Of a stretch of 64,000 nucleotides of DNA, positions 16,613 to 25,204 are shown one piece after another. The DNA is taken from positions 620,001 to 684,000 of the forward strand of contig NZ_VUOE01000002.1 in assembly GCF_008386635.1 (NCBI RefSeq). Direction: 5' to 3'. Every line of letters begins with the position of its first letter. The first letter of the stretch is position 1. The notes under the pieces were generated by a model, which worked only from the letters and a program-made list of their open reading frames with translations, searched no databases and was not told the DNA's origin. The position numbers and the translations under genes are program-made. The DNA is from Maribacter flavus (GTDB taxonomy: Bacteria > Bacteroidota > Bacteroidia > Flavobacteriales > Flavobacteriaceae).

Positions 16613-17947
16613 CTAATCGATGGTTTTTAGAATATCACCGATCAAGGTATTGAACTGTTCGTCCGTTTGTTCCTCGAGTCCGGTTCGTACGATTACAACT
16701 TCTTTAGAGGGAATGATAAACACATGTTGCCCCTGGAACCCATTGGCAGAATACAGGTCCCGTGGTAGATCGGGATATTTCCCCTCCGCATTCAACCAAA
16801 AGTGGGCACCGTAGGTGCCGTTGGAATTCTCCGTGGGTTTGGTGATGTAGTCCACCCAACTATCGGCAAAGAGTCGGTCACCGTTCCAATCTCCCCGGTG
16901 TAGGTAGAGCAGTCCGAACTTGGCCCAATCCCGGGTGGTGGCCCATCCGTAGGAGGAACCGACGAAGTTACCCTCCAAATCTGTCTCTATTAGCATGGAG
17001 TGCATCCCAATTCTATCGATCAGTTTGGTATAGGGAAAATTCAAGTATTCCTGATGCGTTGCGAACTGTTTTCTCAAAATTCCCGAAAGCAGATTACTGG
17101 TGCCTGAAGAATAGTTCCAAACTTCGGTCGGTGGCGCGATTACGGCATTATCGGCCTGCCCTTGTGACATATCGGAATCGAGGAACAACATTTTGGTGAC
17201 ATCGGAGATTTTAAAGTAATCTTCGTCCCAGGCCAATCCGCTTTGCATCCGCAATAAATGGTTCAGCGTTATTTCTGATTTTGGGCCATCGGTATTATAA
17301 AGCGATTCAAAAGGGCGATATTCCAGGGAAATTCCATTTTCATATTCCAAAATGCCATATAGGGTTCCCAAAATACTTTTGGTCATGGACCAGCCTAAAA
17401 TTTTGGTATCCTTGGTAAATCGGTCACCATATTTTTCCCCAATGATCTGGTCTTTATATACCACCAATAGGCTTCTGGTCTTTTGAACGGAATCCTGTAA
17501 GGCCCTGCTCAGTACATATTCCAAGGCATCATAATCCACATTGGCCATTACGGTATCCTTAACCCCCTGATTTCCGTATGGAAAGGGTAGGGTGTCTCTT
17601 TTTTGGTTTCGTTCCGGAACTATGGAAAAGTTGTGTTTTTGATGCTCGGTATTGGTCAGAACGGCTCCCAGCCCTTCTTTGTAGACCGATATCCGTTCCA
17701 TGAGTCCGTATACGGAAGCCTTGGCAGATTTGATTTCCGAATCGGCTTCGGCCGTAGCCAGGTTTATCAGGGGCATATCGTGGTCTACTGTGTTCACGAA
17801 ATAGGCGTCCCTTTTTGCAAGAAATACATTGGATGCCAAATTTTTGGAGGCATAACCGGAAATGAGGTTCAGTTTGGGATAATTGATGTAGCCGAATATC
17901 AGAAGTCCGACCAACAGGAGGGCAAAGGCCCATTTAATTTTTTTCAT
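16613..17947 (-). CDS. Serine hydrolase, beta-lactamase class C/esterase family, membrane-anchored
   Basis: 444 residues. An N-terminal hydrophobic segment (residues 5-20) acts as signal or anchor. The catalytic domain has the SxxK motif SMTK at 187-190, with the nucleophilic serine and general-base lysine, and a YSSG motif in WNYSSGTSNLL near 280, where the Tyr is the second catalytic residue. The HVFIIPSKEVVIVRTG strand lies near the C-terminus, where penicillin-binding relatives carry a KTG-like triad. The family includes esterases, D-aminopeptidases and beta-lactamases, and the substrate cannot be assigned. The protein probably acts in the periplasm. The plus-strand lipoprotein gene to the right is divergent. 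Confidence 0.87.
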   Translation of the reverse strand: MKKIKWAFALLLVGLLIFGYINYPKLNLISGYASKNLASNVFLAKRDAYFVNTVDHDMPLINLATAEADSEIKSAKASVYGLMERISVYKEGLGAVLTNTEHQKHNFSIVPERNQKRDTLPFPYGNQGVKDTVMANVDYDALEYVLSRALQDSVQKTRSLLVVYKDQIIGEKYGDRFTKDTKILGWSMTKSILGTLYGILEYENGISLEYRPFESLYNTDGPKSEITLNHLLRMQSGLAWDEDYFKISDVTKMLFLDSDMSQGQADNAVIAPPTEVWNYSSGTSNLLSGILRKQFATHQEYLNFPYTKLIDRIGMHSMLIETDLEGNFVGSSYGWATTRDWAKFGLLYLHRGDWNGDRLFADSWVDYITKPTENSNGTYGAHFWLNAEGKYPDLPRDLYSANGFQGQHVFIIPSKEVVIVRTGLEEQTDEQFNTLIGDILKTID

Positions 17948-18026
17948 TTTCCATCTATTGGCTTCTAAATTAGAGAAAAAGGTTTATATGGGTCGTATTG
18001 ACAAAAAGAGATTATTAGTATATTCC

Positions 18027-18476
18027 ATGTCTCATTTAAAAGTCATGCATCGAATTCTGGGGCTTTTCGTGCTTTTTGTTAGTATTGGATGTGACCAAAG
18101 GTCCAAGGAAGCGGATATGTATGATTGGGTTCCCCTAACCGTTACGGCCACCGCCTATAATTCCTTACCGGGGCAGACGTCCTATGAGCATCCGGAGATA
18201 ACGTCCTGGGGCGACTCCATCAAACCGGGGGTCAAGTGGATCGCTGTCTCCAGAGATCTTTTAAGGCAAGGATTGCGACACAACACCTTGGTAAAAATCG
18301 ATACATTTGAGGGAATCTATATCGTAAAGGACAAGATGCACCCCAGATGGCGCAATAGAATCGACATTTATATGGGTGAGGACAAAAAGAAGGCCAAGGA
18401 GTGGGGGCGGAGAAAGGTCCAGATACAGTATGCCGTTCTAAAGAAAAAAGACACCGTAAACGAAATTCAAAAATGA
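18027..18476 (+). CDS. 3D-domain lipoprotein (lytic-transglycosylase-like)
   Basis: 149 residues from ATG 18027 (18045 is an alternative). A lipobox LFVSIGC puts the lipidated Cys near residue 22, so the mature protein is membrane-anchored in the envelope. The rest is a 3D domain: VTATAYNS near 39-46, WGDSIKPGVKWIAVSRDLL near 62-80, IYIVKDKM near 100 and RIDIYMG near 114. The acidic residues in these motifs are the ones conserved in YuiC/MltA-type double-psi barrels, which cleave peptidoglycan glycan strands. Its stop overlaps the start of the amidase gene, so the pair is probably translated together and may attack both glycan and peptide bonds. Confidence 0.8.
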   Translation: MSHLKVMHRILGLFVLFVSIGCDQRSKEADMYDWVPLTVTATAYNSLPGQTSYEHPEITSWGDSIKPGVKWIAVSRDLLRQGLRHNTLVKIDTFEGIYIVKDKMHPRWRNRIDIYMGEDKKKAKEWGRRKVQIQYAVLKKKDTVNEIQK

Positions 18477-19126
18477 AGGTTATAAAAATACTGGCCTTAG
18501 TTGTCTGCCTGACATCCTGTTCGGTGACCCGTACCATTGTGGACAAGCCCATTACCTTTGATGACGAGCGAAGGATATTGACCTTGGAATATATGCAGGA
18601 CAGATACGGATTGGTAAAGGAATCCCCGAATATCATACCTAAAATGATCGTGCTGCATTGGACCGTAATCCCAACCTTTGAAAAATCCTTCAACGCTTTT
18701 GATTCGCCAACCTTGCCCAATTCCAGGCCCGATATCAACGCTGCCGGGACCCTGAACGTTTCCTCCCAGTTTATGGTGGACCGCGATGGTACCATTTATA
18801 GACTAATGCCCGAAACGACCATGGCCAGGCATGTTATAGGCTTGAACCATTGTGCCATAGGTGTGGAGAATGTGGGCGGGGACACAGGACAACCCTTGAC
18901 CAAGGCCCAGCTAAAATCCAATATTTGGCTCGTTCGCTATTTGGCGGAAAAATATGATATCGAATATCTGATCGGACATTATGAATACTCAAAATTTGAG
19001 AACCATCCCTTATGGTTGGAGCAGGACGAAGGCTATAGGACCCAGAAGACCGACCCGGGAAACGATTTTATGCAAAACGTTAGAAACGCCGTAAAGGATT
19101 TGAACTTTAAACCTATCCCTGAATGA
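18473..19126 (+). CDS. N-acetylmuramoyl-L-alanine amidase (Amidase_2) lipoprotein
   Basis: 217 residues from ATG 18473, which overlaps the upstream stop (ATGA). A longer frame from 18401 is an artefact of the overlap. Lipobox LTSC near residue 16 anchors it in the envelope. The amidase domain shows IVLHWT with the first zinc-binding His near 65, SSQFMVDRDGTIYRLM near 104-119, ARHVIGLNHCAIGVENVGG near 126-144 and IGHYEYS near 172. The later zinc ligand region reads KTDPGNDF, with Asp where classical enzymes have Cys or Asp. It hydrolyses the bond between MurNAc and the stem peptide. The paired 3D-domain lipoprotein suggests a wall-remodelling unit. Confidence 0.9.
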   Translation: MKVIKILALVVCLTSCSVTRTIVDKPITFDDERRILTLEYMQDRYGLVKESPNIIPKMIVLHWTVIPTFEKSFNAFDSPTLPNSRPDINAAGTLNVSSQFMVDRDGTIYRLMPETTMARHVIGLNHCAIGVENVGGDTGQPLTKAQLKSNIWLVRYLAEKYDIEYLIGHYEYSKFENHPLWLEQDEGYRTQKTDPGNDFMQNVRNAVKDLNFKPIPE

Positions 19127-19147
19127 AACCCTCGTCGAGGGATTTTG
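19123..19147. repeat. Short dispersed palindromic repeat, copy 1
   Basis: ATGAAACCCTCGTCGAGGGA followed by TTTTG. It overlaps the amidase stop codon. A second copy lies inverted at 40820-40843 and differs by two substitutions and one indel. The core CCCTC[GA]TCGAGGG can form a short hairpin. Confidence 0.6.
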
Positions 19148-19213
19148 TATGGAAAGTTAAGTACCTCTACGAAGACCCGAGGTGTAATTTGAACCTATTG
19201 TCTTGACCAAAGG

Positions 19214-19369
19214 TGTCAGTTCGAGTGATTTTTCGCAATGCAATGAAGAAAAATTGTAGCGAGAACCTTTTTAAGGCCGAAAAGGAGCCTGCCCTGAGCG
19301 AAGGCGAGGGGTTCTCGATACACTTGATTTTCGATGGGAAAAATCGAAAATCAACCACTCGAACTGACA
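19214..19369. repeat. 156-bp nested inverted-repeat element (REP/MITE-like)
   Basis: The outer 14-base arms TGTCAGTTCGAGTG and CACTCGAACTGACA are exact inverted repeats (19214-19227 and 19356-19369). Inside lie an inner pair CGAGAACC/GGTTCTCG (19260-19267 and 19310-19317), an 11-bp hairpin TGATTTTCGAT/ATCGAAAATCA (19325-19353) and the segment GCCTGCCCTGAGCGAAGGCG, which resembles a repeat widespread in Bacteroidota. No frame codes for a convincing protein. It fills most of the 328-base gap between the amidase and peptidase genes. Confidence 0.75.
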
Positions 19370-19454
19370 TTTTTGTATAATATTTTTAAAATGTACGAGG
19401 AGTAATAAAAAAGTAAATATTTGATAATAGACATTTTAACCAAATTTCAAACGA

Positions 19455-20924
19455 ATGAAAAGATTTCATTGTGTTATCATTGCTTTCTTAATCCTGACAA
19501 TTTTTACCAGCCAGGCACAGGATATAACCGAACAATTGTACGAGACGTATGACAAATATAAGGAACCCACGCTTGGGAAAAGAAGAATAAAGCACGCCGA
19601 TCTACAACCCTTGTTGGAGAAATTCAGAAGGAATCCGAAGTTCACGGTGAATAAGGTTGGCACCTCCATAGGTGGAAAATCGCTTTCCTTGGTCAGTATT
19701 GGTAGCGGTGCAACCGATGTTTTTTTGTGGTCCCAGATGCATGGGGACGAGCCCACCGCCACCCAGGCAATTTTTGATATCCTTAATTTTTTGGACAGTC
19801 CCGATTTTCAGGAAGAAAAGGAAGCGATGCTTTCCAACCTGACCATTCACTTTTTGCCCATGCTCAATCCGGATGGGGCGGAACTCTTTCAACGTCGTAA
19901 CCTGTTGAGAATCGATATCAATCGGGATGCCCTTCGTTTGCAATCGCCCGAAGGAAAGACCTTGAAAAGGGTGCGGGATAGCCTGGATGCCGATTTTGGA
20001 TTTAACCTGCACGATCAAAGTACCTACTACAATGCAGAACGGACGGAGAAGCCTGCCACAATTTCCTATTTGGCCCCTGCTTTCAACTATGAAAAGGATA
20101 TTAATGAAGTACGCGGAAATGCCATGAAAATCATTGTTTTCATGAACAACATCCTACAGAAATATGCACCTGGACAAGTAGGTAGGTATAACGATGCTTT
20201 TGAGCCTAGGGCTTTCGGTGACAACATCCAAAAATGGGGCACTAGTACCATTTTGATTGAATCGGGTGGGTATCCTGAAGACCCGGAAAAACAGGAAATC
20301 CGAAAACTTAACTATGTCTCCATTTTATCGGCCATCTATACCATAGCCAAGGAAAATTTCAAGGAAATCGATATCTCGGAATATGAAAAAATACCGGAAA
20401 ACGATAGGATGCTGTTTGACCTAAAGATTGTAGGTGCGACCTATAATCTAATGGGTGATTCCTATATTTTGGACTTGGGCATCAATCAGGTGGAGGTGGA
20501 TTATGAGGACCATGATAATTTTTGGTACAGCAGTAGGATTTGGGATCAAGGCGATTTATCCACCTATTACGGTTATGAGACTTTGGATGCCGCAGGTCAT
20601 GAAATTGTTCCGGCAAAGGTATATGGTCAAACGGTTTCCACTATGGCCGAAGCAAAAAAGTTGGATGCCAAAAAATTGTTATCCGAAGGCTATGGCTACC
20701 TTAAAGTATCCGATATTCCGCTAAAACAATTGAATTCGCCCATACCCTTGCACTTGGTGGGCGATAATTTTAAGGCGCCGGATTTACGACTCCAGCCTGG
20801 TATCAATCCCACTTTTTTCCTTAGAAAGGATGGAAAGTATACGTTTGCGGTCATCAACGGTTTTCTTTTCGACCTAGCGTCCGAAAACATTACTATTCCC
20901 AATGCCATGATTTTTAGAAAATAA
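19455..20924 (+). CDS. Exported M14 family zinc carboxypeptidase
   Basis: 489 residues with a signal peptide (hydrophobic to about residue 20, ending TSQAQ). The M14 peptidase core shows the zinc pair in WSQMHGDEPTATQ near 93-105 (His and Glu), then LPMLNPDGAELF near 132-143 and IDINRDALRL near 152-161, with the substrate-binding Asn-Arg. The third zinc His lies in FNLHDQSTYYN near 177-187 and the catalytic Glu in STILIESGGYPED near 269-281. It should remove C-terminal residues from peptides in the periplasm or outside. The C-terminal 170 residues are a beta-rich extension of unknown role. It is tail-to-tail with the 55-residue gene, one base apart. Confidence 0.88.
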   Translation: MKRFHCVIIAFLILTIFTSQAQDITEQLYETYDKYKEPTLGKRRIKHADLQPLLEKFRRNPKFTVNKVGTSIGGKSLSLVSIGSGATDVFLWSQMHGDEPTATQAIFDILNFLDSPDFQEEKEAMLSNLTIHFLPMLNPDGAELFQRRNLLRIDINRDALRLQSPEGKTLKRVRDSLDADFGFNLHDQSTYYNAERTEKPATISYLAPAFNYEKDINEVRGNAMKIIVFMNNILQKYAPGQVGRYNDAFEPRAFGDNIQKWGTSTILIESGGYPEDPEKQEIRKLNYVSILSAIYTIAKENFKEIDISEYEKIPENDRMLFDLKIVGATYNLMGDSYILDLGINQVEVDYEDHDNFWYSSRIWDQGDLSTYYGYETLDAAGHEIVPAKVYGQTVSTMAEAKKLDAKKLLSEGYGYLKVSDIPLKQLNSPIPLHLVGDNFKAPDLRLQPGINPTFFLRKDGKYTFAVINGFLFDLASENITIPNAMIFRK

Positions 20925-20925
20925 T

Positions 20926-21093
20926 CTAGTAACCAAATTGTACATTCAAATAATGACCATGTTTTAAAAGAAGATATAACATGGTGAACAATATGGCTAC
21001 AATTCCCGAGAATATGAGTAAAACCAGACTTTTAAGAGGGTTTGGCAAAATGCCCAAAGCACTTTTCCAATAAATTTCTTTGAGTACATCCAT
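20926..21093 (-). CDS. Small single-pass membrane protein (55 aa)
   Basis: ATG at 21093 to TAG at 20926. The peptide starts MDVLKEIYWKSALGILPNPL, then a hydrophobic helix from about residue 21 to 43 (SLVLLIFSGIVAILFTMLYL), and ends HYLNVQFGY. Its size, a clean single membrane segment after a short amphipathic start, and its fit into the gap ending one base from the peptidase stop all favour a real gene. The N-terminal KEIY followed by one helix recalls the small DUF6747 flavobacterial membrane proteins, but I cannot confirm this. Function unknown. Confidence 0.6.
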   Translation of the reverse strand: MDVLKEIYWKSALGILPNPLKSLVLLIFSGIVAILFTMLYLLLKHGHYLNVQFGY

Positions 21094-21214
21094 GACGTTT
21101 AATTTTTAAATTGAACATTCCAATAGCCTTTAGGATGTGTTTGTTTGGTATTCTTTGGGGTTATTATAATATATAAACAATTATCGGACCACCAAACCCT
21201 ACCAGAGATTCCTG

Positions 21215-21244
21215 AAATAAAAAAGGGCGGCAATTGCCACCCTT
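21215..21244 (-). terminator. Terminator of the OmpA-family gene
   Basis: On the minus strand AAGGGTGGC and GCCGCCCTT form a 9-bp stem (one G-U pair) around AATT, followed by TTTTTTATTT. It starts 24 bases after the OmpA stop. Confidence 0.87.
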
Positions 21245-21267
21245 AGTTTAAAATATTCAGTTTTTTC

Positions 21268-22104
21268 CTAGTCGATACTAGCTGTATCTGCATCCATCAA
21301 GGCGAAGAATTTGTCCAAATTTGGAAGGATTACGATTTTGGTCCTTCTGTTCTTGGCCATATTTTCCTTGCTGTCGTTTTCTACCAAGGGAAGGTAGCTA
21401 CTTCTACCGGCAGCGATCAACTGTTTTGGATTTACATTGTATTCGTTCTGTAGTTCGCGAACAATGGAAGTCGCCCTTTTCACACTAAGATCCCAGTTAT
21501 CCTCGAACAAGGGAGTATTGATAGTTCTGGAATCCGTATGACCCTCTACCATTACTTCCATACTGGGTTCGGAATTGATGACATCGGCCAATTTCTTAAG
21601 TACATTATCGGCTTTGTTGCTAACCCTATATCCAGCAGTGTTGAACAACAATTCATCAGAGATGTTTATCATTACCACGGTTTTGTCAATGCTTACGTCC
21701 ACATCTTCCCCTTCGTCCGCGATGGATTGTTTCAGTTTATAGGAAACTGCCAAATTCATGGAATCCTGAAGTGTTTTGGCTTCGGCTAGTTTTGCTGGAT
21801 CTACGTTTTCCAAGGTCTTTCTCATGTTTGCCTTGGTATTGTTGCTCATTACGGCAACATCATCCACGGTAGTGTACTGACTGTCGTTTATTTCCTTAAG
21901 TGAATTTATTTTGGAGTTGTACTCTTCCACTCGGGCCTCTATTTTGGCCATTTTAGTTTCCAACTCTTCTTTTTCTACCTGGGTCTTGGTCAATCTACTT
22001 TGCGTCTGTGCCAAGTTGTCCTCCAAGGCCACGTATTTCTTTTTCGAAACACAGGAAGATAAAAGTACAATGGATGCTACTCCGATTATTGATAATTTTT
22101 TCAT
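21268..22104 (-). CDS. OmpA-family lipoprotein with coiled coil
   Basis: 278 residues from MKKLSIIGVASIVLLSSC; an upstream ATG at 22182 would put the signal peptide inside the protein. The lipobox LSSC gives a lipidated Cys near residue 18. Residues 22-75 are a heptad-rich coiled coil (ALEDNLAQTQSRLTKTQVEK). The C-terminal OmpA domain runs from about 150 to 260: LLFNTAGYRVS, VMVEGHTDSR with the peptidoglycan-binding region, and AKNRRTKIVILP with the conserved Arg pair. It should tether the outer membrane to peptidoglycan. A strong terminator follows. Transcription is separated from the VWA gene by another terminator. Confidence 0.93.
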   Translation of the reverse strand: MKKLSIIGVASIVLLSSCVSKKKYVALEDNLAQTQSRLTKTQVEKEELETKMAKIEARVEEYNSKINSLKEINDSQYTTVDDVAVMSNNTKANMRKTLENVDPAKLAEAKTLQDSMNLAVSYKLKQSIADEGEDVDVSIDKTVVMINISDELLFNTAGYRVSNKADNVLKKLADVINSEPSMEVMVEGHTDSRTINTPLFEDNWDLSVKRATSIVRELQNEYNVNPKQLIAAGRSSYLPLVENDSKENMAKNRRTKIVILPNLDKFFALMDADTASID

Positions 22105-22261
22105 TTCAAGTGTGTATTTAGTTAATAATCTTTCAATAACATGTACGGGAATTTTTTGGGAATGGATTTTTTGGAATGGCAATGTTTTGGAAATCGACCT
22201 CTTTTTAAAGGCTTTAAATTGTTGATATAAAAAGGTTTAGGCTGTTAAAATTTAGATATAA

Positions 22262-22288
22262 AAAAAGAGGCAATTTTTGCCTCTTTTT
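22262..22288. terminator. Terminator between VWA and OmpA-family genes
   Basis: A perfect 12-bp stem AAAAAGAGGCAA/TTGCCTCTTTTT with a 3-base loop lies 20 bases after the stop of the VWA gene on the minus strand. A/T runs on both sides would let it work in either direction. Confidence 0.9.
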
Positions 22289-22308
22289 AAATCAATCGGT
22301 ATATTTTT

Positions 22309-23406
22309 TTACTCGCAACCGCCGGTAAATCCATTGGCGTTGAACTTGGTCTGTACCGCACCTTGTCTCGTACCCGTATTTACCTCGATGGCCAAATTAT
22401 TTTCTCCACTGCCGTCCCGTTTTGGACTGCAATATTCGAAGAGGTAGAAGCTGTTCGCCCGCTCCGAAACCTTTTCTGAAATCTCGTTAAAGGTATCTTC
22501 CAAATCATCCTTGTTACTTGCAAATACGCTGGAAGTCTTCCCTATATCCATCAATACCTGTGTATCGATTTCGCTACCCAATCCAATACTGAAAAAAGAA
22601 ATATTGGAATTGGCGTCGTTCACTTTTTTGAGTGCTGCCTCTTCGGTAAACCTGGAAGCCTGATCCGTACCATCGGTAAAGATGACCACGGAAGCGGCAC
22701 CAATCTTGTCTCCACTGGTTGTTTTATTAATAATGTCCGTTGCGATATCGGTCGATTTTATGACCGCTCCGTACAGATCCGTTGATGGGTCGGTACTGAT
22801 GTTATCGGTAATTCCATTGATGGATGTAATCAATTCGTCTTTGGAGGATGTAAGTTCGTTCAACAAATGCAGTTCATTTTCACCATCGAACCAATAAATG
22901 GCCATTTTGAAGGAGTCGGACTCTGCATCGGGCATCACGTTGTCCACAAAACTGGCACTGGCCATTTTCAGTTCCTGCAAGCTGCTTTCCAAGACACTGT
23001 TGCTCAAATCCAGCACCAAAAGGGCGTTGTTGGAGAATATCTGTGAATTTGGGGAAATACGTGCAAAAGATTCAGACGTGGAAATGGTATTGAAACAATC
23101 GTCATTTCTTCCCTGCTCGTAAATGGTAAATTGCTCTGCCGTTAATCCGGGTACGGGATTTCCATTGGTATCGGAAACCCTAAAGAATATGGATACTTTT
23201 CCAGGTAAGGTCGTATACTGGTCCTGGATTGAGAGCACGAGTTCACCTTCTTCCAGCCCCAAACAATCGTCCACGGGCACTCCTTTTCCAAGGCCATCAC
23301 CCAAATTAAGGTTTAGGTCTACATCGTCATCGGCATTACCACAGGAAACAAAAAGAGAAAGCGCAAATAAAAAACCAAAGGTTCTTAGGAACAAATTCAT
23401 AGTCAT
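22309..23406 (-). CDS. VWA-domain lipoprotein
   Basis: 365 residues from ATG 23406 (ATG 23400 is equally possible; the frame extends further upstream without a better start). Signal peptide ends at lipobox SLFVSC near residue 22. A short beta-sandwich-like stretch covers residues 50-115. The von Willebrand A domain shows the MIDAS pattern: DLSNS at 133-137, a Thr/Asp-rich loop with DLYGAV near 207 and FTDGTD near 235. Such domains bind protein ligands through a divalent cation. The C-terminus ends in a Gly/Cys-containing TGGCE. Role unknown; adhesion or assembly is inferred. Envelope location is supported by the lipobox. Confidence 0.83.
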   Translation of the reverse strand: MTMNLFLRTFGFLFALSLFVSCGNADDDVDLNLNLGDGLGKGVPVDDCLGLEEGELVLSIQDQYTTLPGKVSIFFRVSDTNGNPVPGLTAEQFTIYEQGRNDDCFNTISTSESFARISPNSQIFSNNALLVLDLSNSVLESSLQELKMASASFVDNVMPDAESDSFKMAIYWFDGENELHLLNELTSSKDELITSINGITDNISTDPSTDLYGAVIKSTDIATDIINKTTSGDKIGAASVVIFTDGTDQASRFTEEAALKKVNDANSNISFFSIGLGSEIDTQVLMDIGKTSSVFASNKDDLEDTFNEISEKVSERANSFYLFEYCSPKRDGSGENNLAIEVNTGTRQGAVQTKFNANGFTGGCE

Positions 23407-23572
23407 ACATTTTGAGTTCATCAAGCAGAACGCACTTTCCGCTCGGAAATTATGGGCCATTGAAAAAATTATGTTAAAGAGTGTTAAAGAAAGTACCCAG
23501 TCTTTAAAAAACAGGCGGGATTGGGTAATTTTCGCTAATTAGTGGGCAAAACTATAGCAACTGCCATTCAAA

Positions 23573-24580
23573 ATGACGCACGAACTCAAAAAAATTTTTC
23601 AGGAGTATGGAAACTTACGGGCCAAAGGTCTCAAAACTGTGTTGGCCAGTGTGGTCGCCCTGGACGGCTCTTCGTATAGAAGGCCCGGGGTTCGTATGTT
23701 GATCTCTGAGGACGGTACCATGGTTGGGGCGGTTAGCGGGGGATGCGTTGAGAAGGAGGTGCTTTTTCAGGCCGCGAGCGTTTTTAAGACCGACACCCCG
23801 AAAATGATGACCTATGACGGTAGGTTTCGTTTGGGTTGCGAGGGAATACTATATATTCTAATTGAGCCATTTCAACCGACAGAAGCACTGCTCAAGGGCT
23901 TCCATAGGTCCATAAAAACCAGGACTCCGTTTAAAATTCTTTCCTATTACGTGAAGGAATACGGGGAACATGCCAATATTGGTTCCCTGTTTTTATTTGA
24001 TGAAAAACCGATTCCCCTGGGTGCAGGACCCGATTCAACTGAACGTTCAACTTACGAGCAGACCCTAAAACCGTGCTATAAACTGGCCATCGTAGGCGGG
24101 GAACACGATGCGGTAAAACTATCCAAAATCGCTCTGGAAATGGGATGGGAGGTTTCTGTAAGCGTAGTACCGTCTGAGGGAAAGATCATAGCCGATTTTC
24201 CGGGCATCGACGAGCTTTGGAACGTGGAACCACAAGATTTGCCCATAGAGAAAATCGATGATCAAACGGCCTTGGTGTTAATGACGCACAGTTACGTGAA
24301 GGATCTAAAATACCTACATGCGGTAAAGACATGTAAACCTATGTATTTTGGGCTTTTGGGACCTTCCAAAAGACGGGAAAAACTATTCAATGAGTACATC
24401 GATTTATATCCCGACGAGGACTATGCTTTTTTTGAGAGCATTCATGGACCGGCTGGAATCAATATTGGTGCCGAAGCTCCGGAGGAAATCGCCATTGCCA
24501 TACTTTCGGAGATTTTGGCGGTGATACGAAACCAGGAACCCATCATGTTGAAGGACAAGAAAGAAGGCATCCATAATTGA
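23573..24580 (+). CDS. XdhC/CoxI-family molybdenum hydroxylase maturation protein
   Basis: 335 residues. XdhC proteins bind molybdenum cofactor and insert its sulfurated form into xanthine dehydrogenase-type enzymes. Seen: the conserved N-terminal SSYRRPGVRMLISEDG and GAVSGGCVEKEV near 31-64, the GCEG loop near 89, then a Rossmann-like C-terminal domain with LAIVGGEHDAVKLSKIA near 170 and GLLGPSKRREKLF near 263, plus IHGPAGINIGAEAPEEIAIA near 295-314. The downstream nucleotidyltransferase starts inside this stop codon, a typical partner. No molybdenum hydroxylase is visible in the window. Confidence 0.92.
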   Translation: MTHELKKIFQEYGNLRAKGLKTVLASVVALDGSSYRRPGVRMLISEDGTMVGAVSGGCVEKEVLFQAASVFKTDTPKMMTYDGRFRLGCEGILYILIEPFQPTEALLKGFHRSIKTRTPFKILSYYVKEYGEHANIGSLFLFDEKPIPLGAGPDSTERSTYEQTLKPCYKLAIVGGEHDAVKLSKIALEMGWEVSVSVVPSEGKIIADFPGIDELWNVEPQDLPIEKIDDQTALVLMTHSYVKDLKYLHAVKTCKPMYFGLLGPSKRREKLFNEYIDLYPDEDYAFFESIHGPAGINIGAEAPEEIAIAILSEILAVIRNQEPIMLKDKKEGIHN

Positions 24581-25194
24581 AATCGGTCCAGAACATAGGC
24601 GTTGTTGTATTGGCCGCTGGAAAATCCGGTCGGATGCAGGATATCAAGCAATTATTGCCATGGAAAGGTACTTTTTTATTGCAATATGTGCTGAACCGCG
24701 TAATGGAACTGGAAGCCAAAAGAATTGTGGTCGTCTTGGGTGCCAATGCCCAAAAAATAAAATCTAGTTTAAAAACCGACCCCTCTTCCACGGATATCAT
24801 TGAAAACGCCACATGGGAAAAAGGTTTGGGAAATAGTATAGCCGCCGGTGTTCGATATCTTAGGGAAACCTATTCTCCTTTGGATGGCGTGTTGATATGT
24901 CTTGCCGATCAGCCATTGGTCACCCCAGACTATCTAAACCGTATGTTGCTTGAATTCTCAACCCAAAACGTTTCCATCGTAGCCAGTAACTATGGAAAAA
25001 AAATGGGCGTTCCGGCAATTTTTGGACCGGATTTGTACGATGCACTATTGAAGCTGGACTCCGATTATGGGGCCCGGGACATACTGGGTTTCAATACATC
25101 CGTCACCCTCGGCCTGGATGCCCAAGGGCTTTTGGCCGATATCGATACTCCGGAAGCCTATCAAAAAATCTATAACGAAAATCACTACTCATAA
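24577..25194 (+). CDS. MobA/MocA-like molybdenum cofactor nucleotidyltransferase
   Basis: 205 residues starting at TTG 24577, which overlaps the TGA of the XdhC gene by three bases; no better ATG precedes the fold start. The N-terminal VVVLAAGKSGRMQDIKQLLP is the NTP-binding loop of MobA-like enzymes, with the Lys of KQLL. The ICLADQPLVTPDYL segment near 107-120 supplies the metal-binding Asp, and GVPAIFGPDLYDALLKLDSD near 145-164 is typical. It probably transfers CMP or GMP to molybdopterin for a xanthine dehydrogenase-like enzyme matured by the upstream protein. The overlap suggests translational coupling. Confidence 0.88.
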   Translation: MKSVQNIGVVVLAAGKSGRMQDIKQLLPWKGTFLLQYVLNRVMELEAKRIVVVLGANAQKIKSSLKTDPSSTDIIENATWEKGLGNSIAAGVRYLRETYSPLDGVLICLADQPLVTPDYLNRMLLEFSTQNVSIVASNYGKKMGVPAIFGPDLYDALLKLDSDYGARDILGFNTSVTLGLDAQGLLADIDTPEAYQKIYNENHYS

Positions 25195-25204
25195 ATCCCT
25201 TTTT

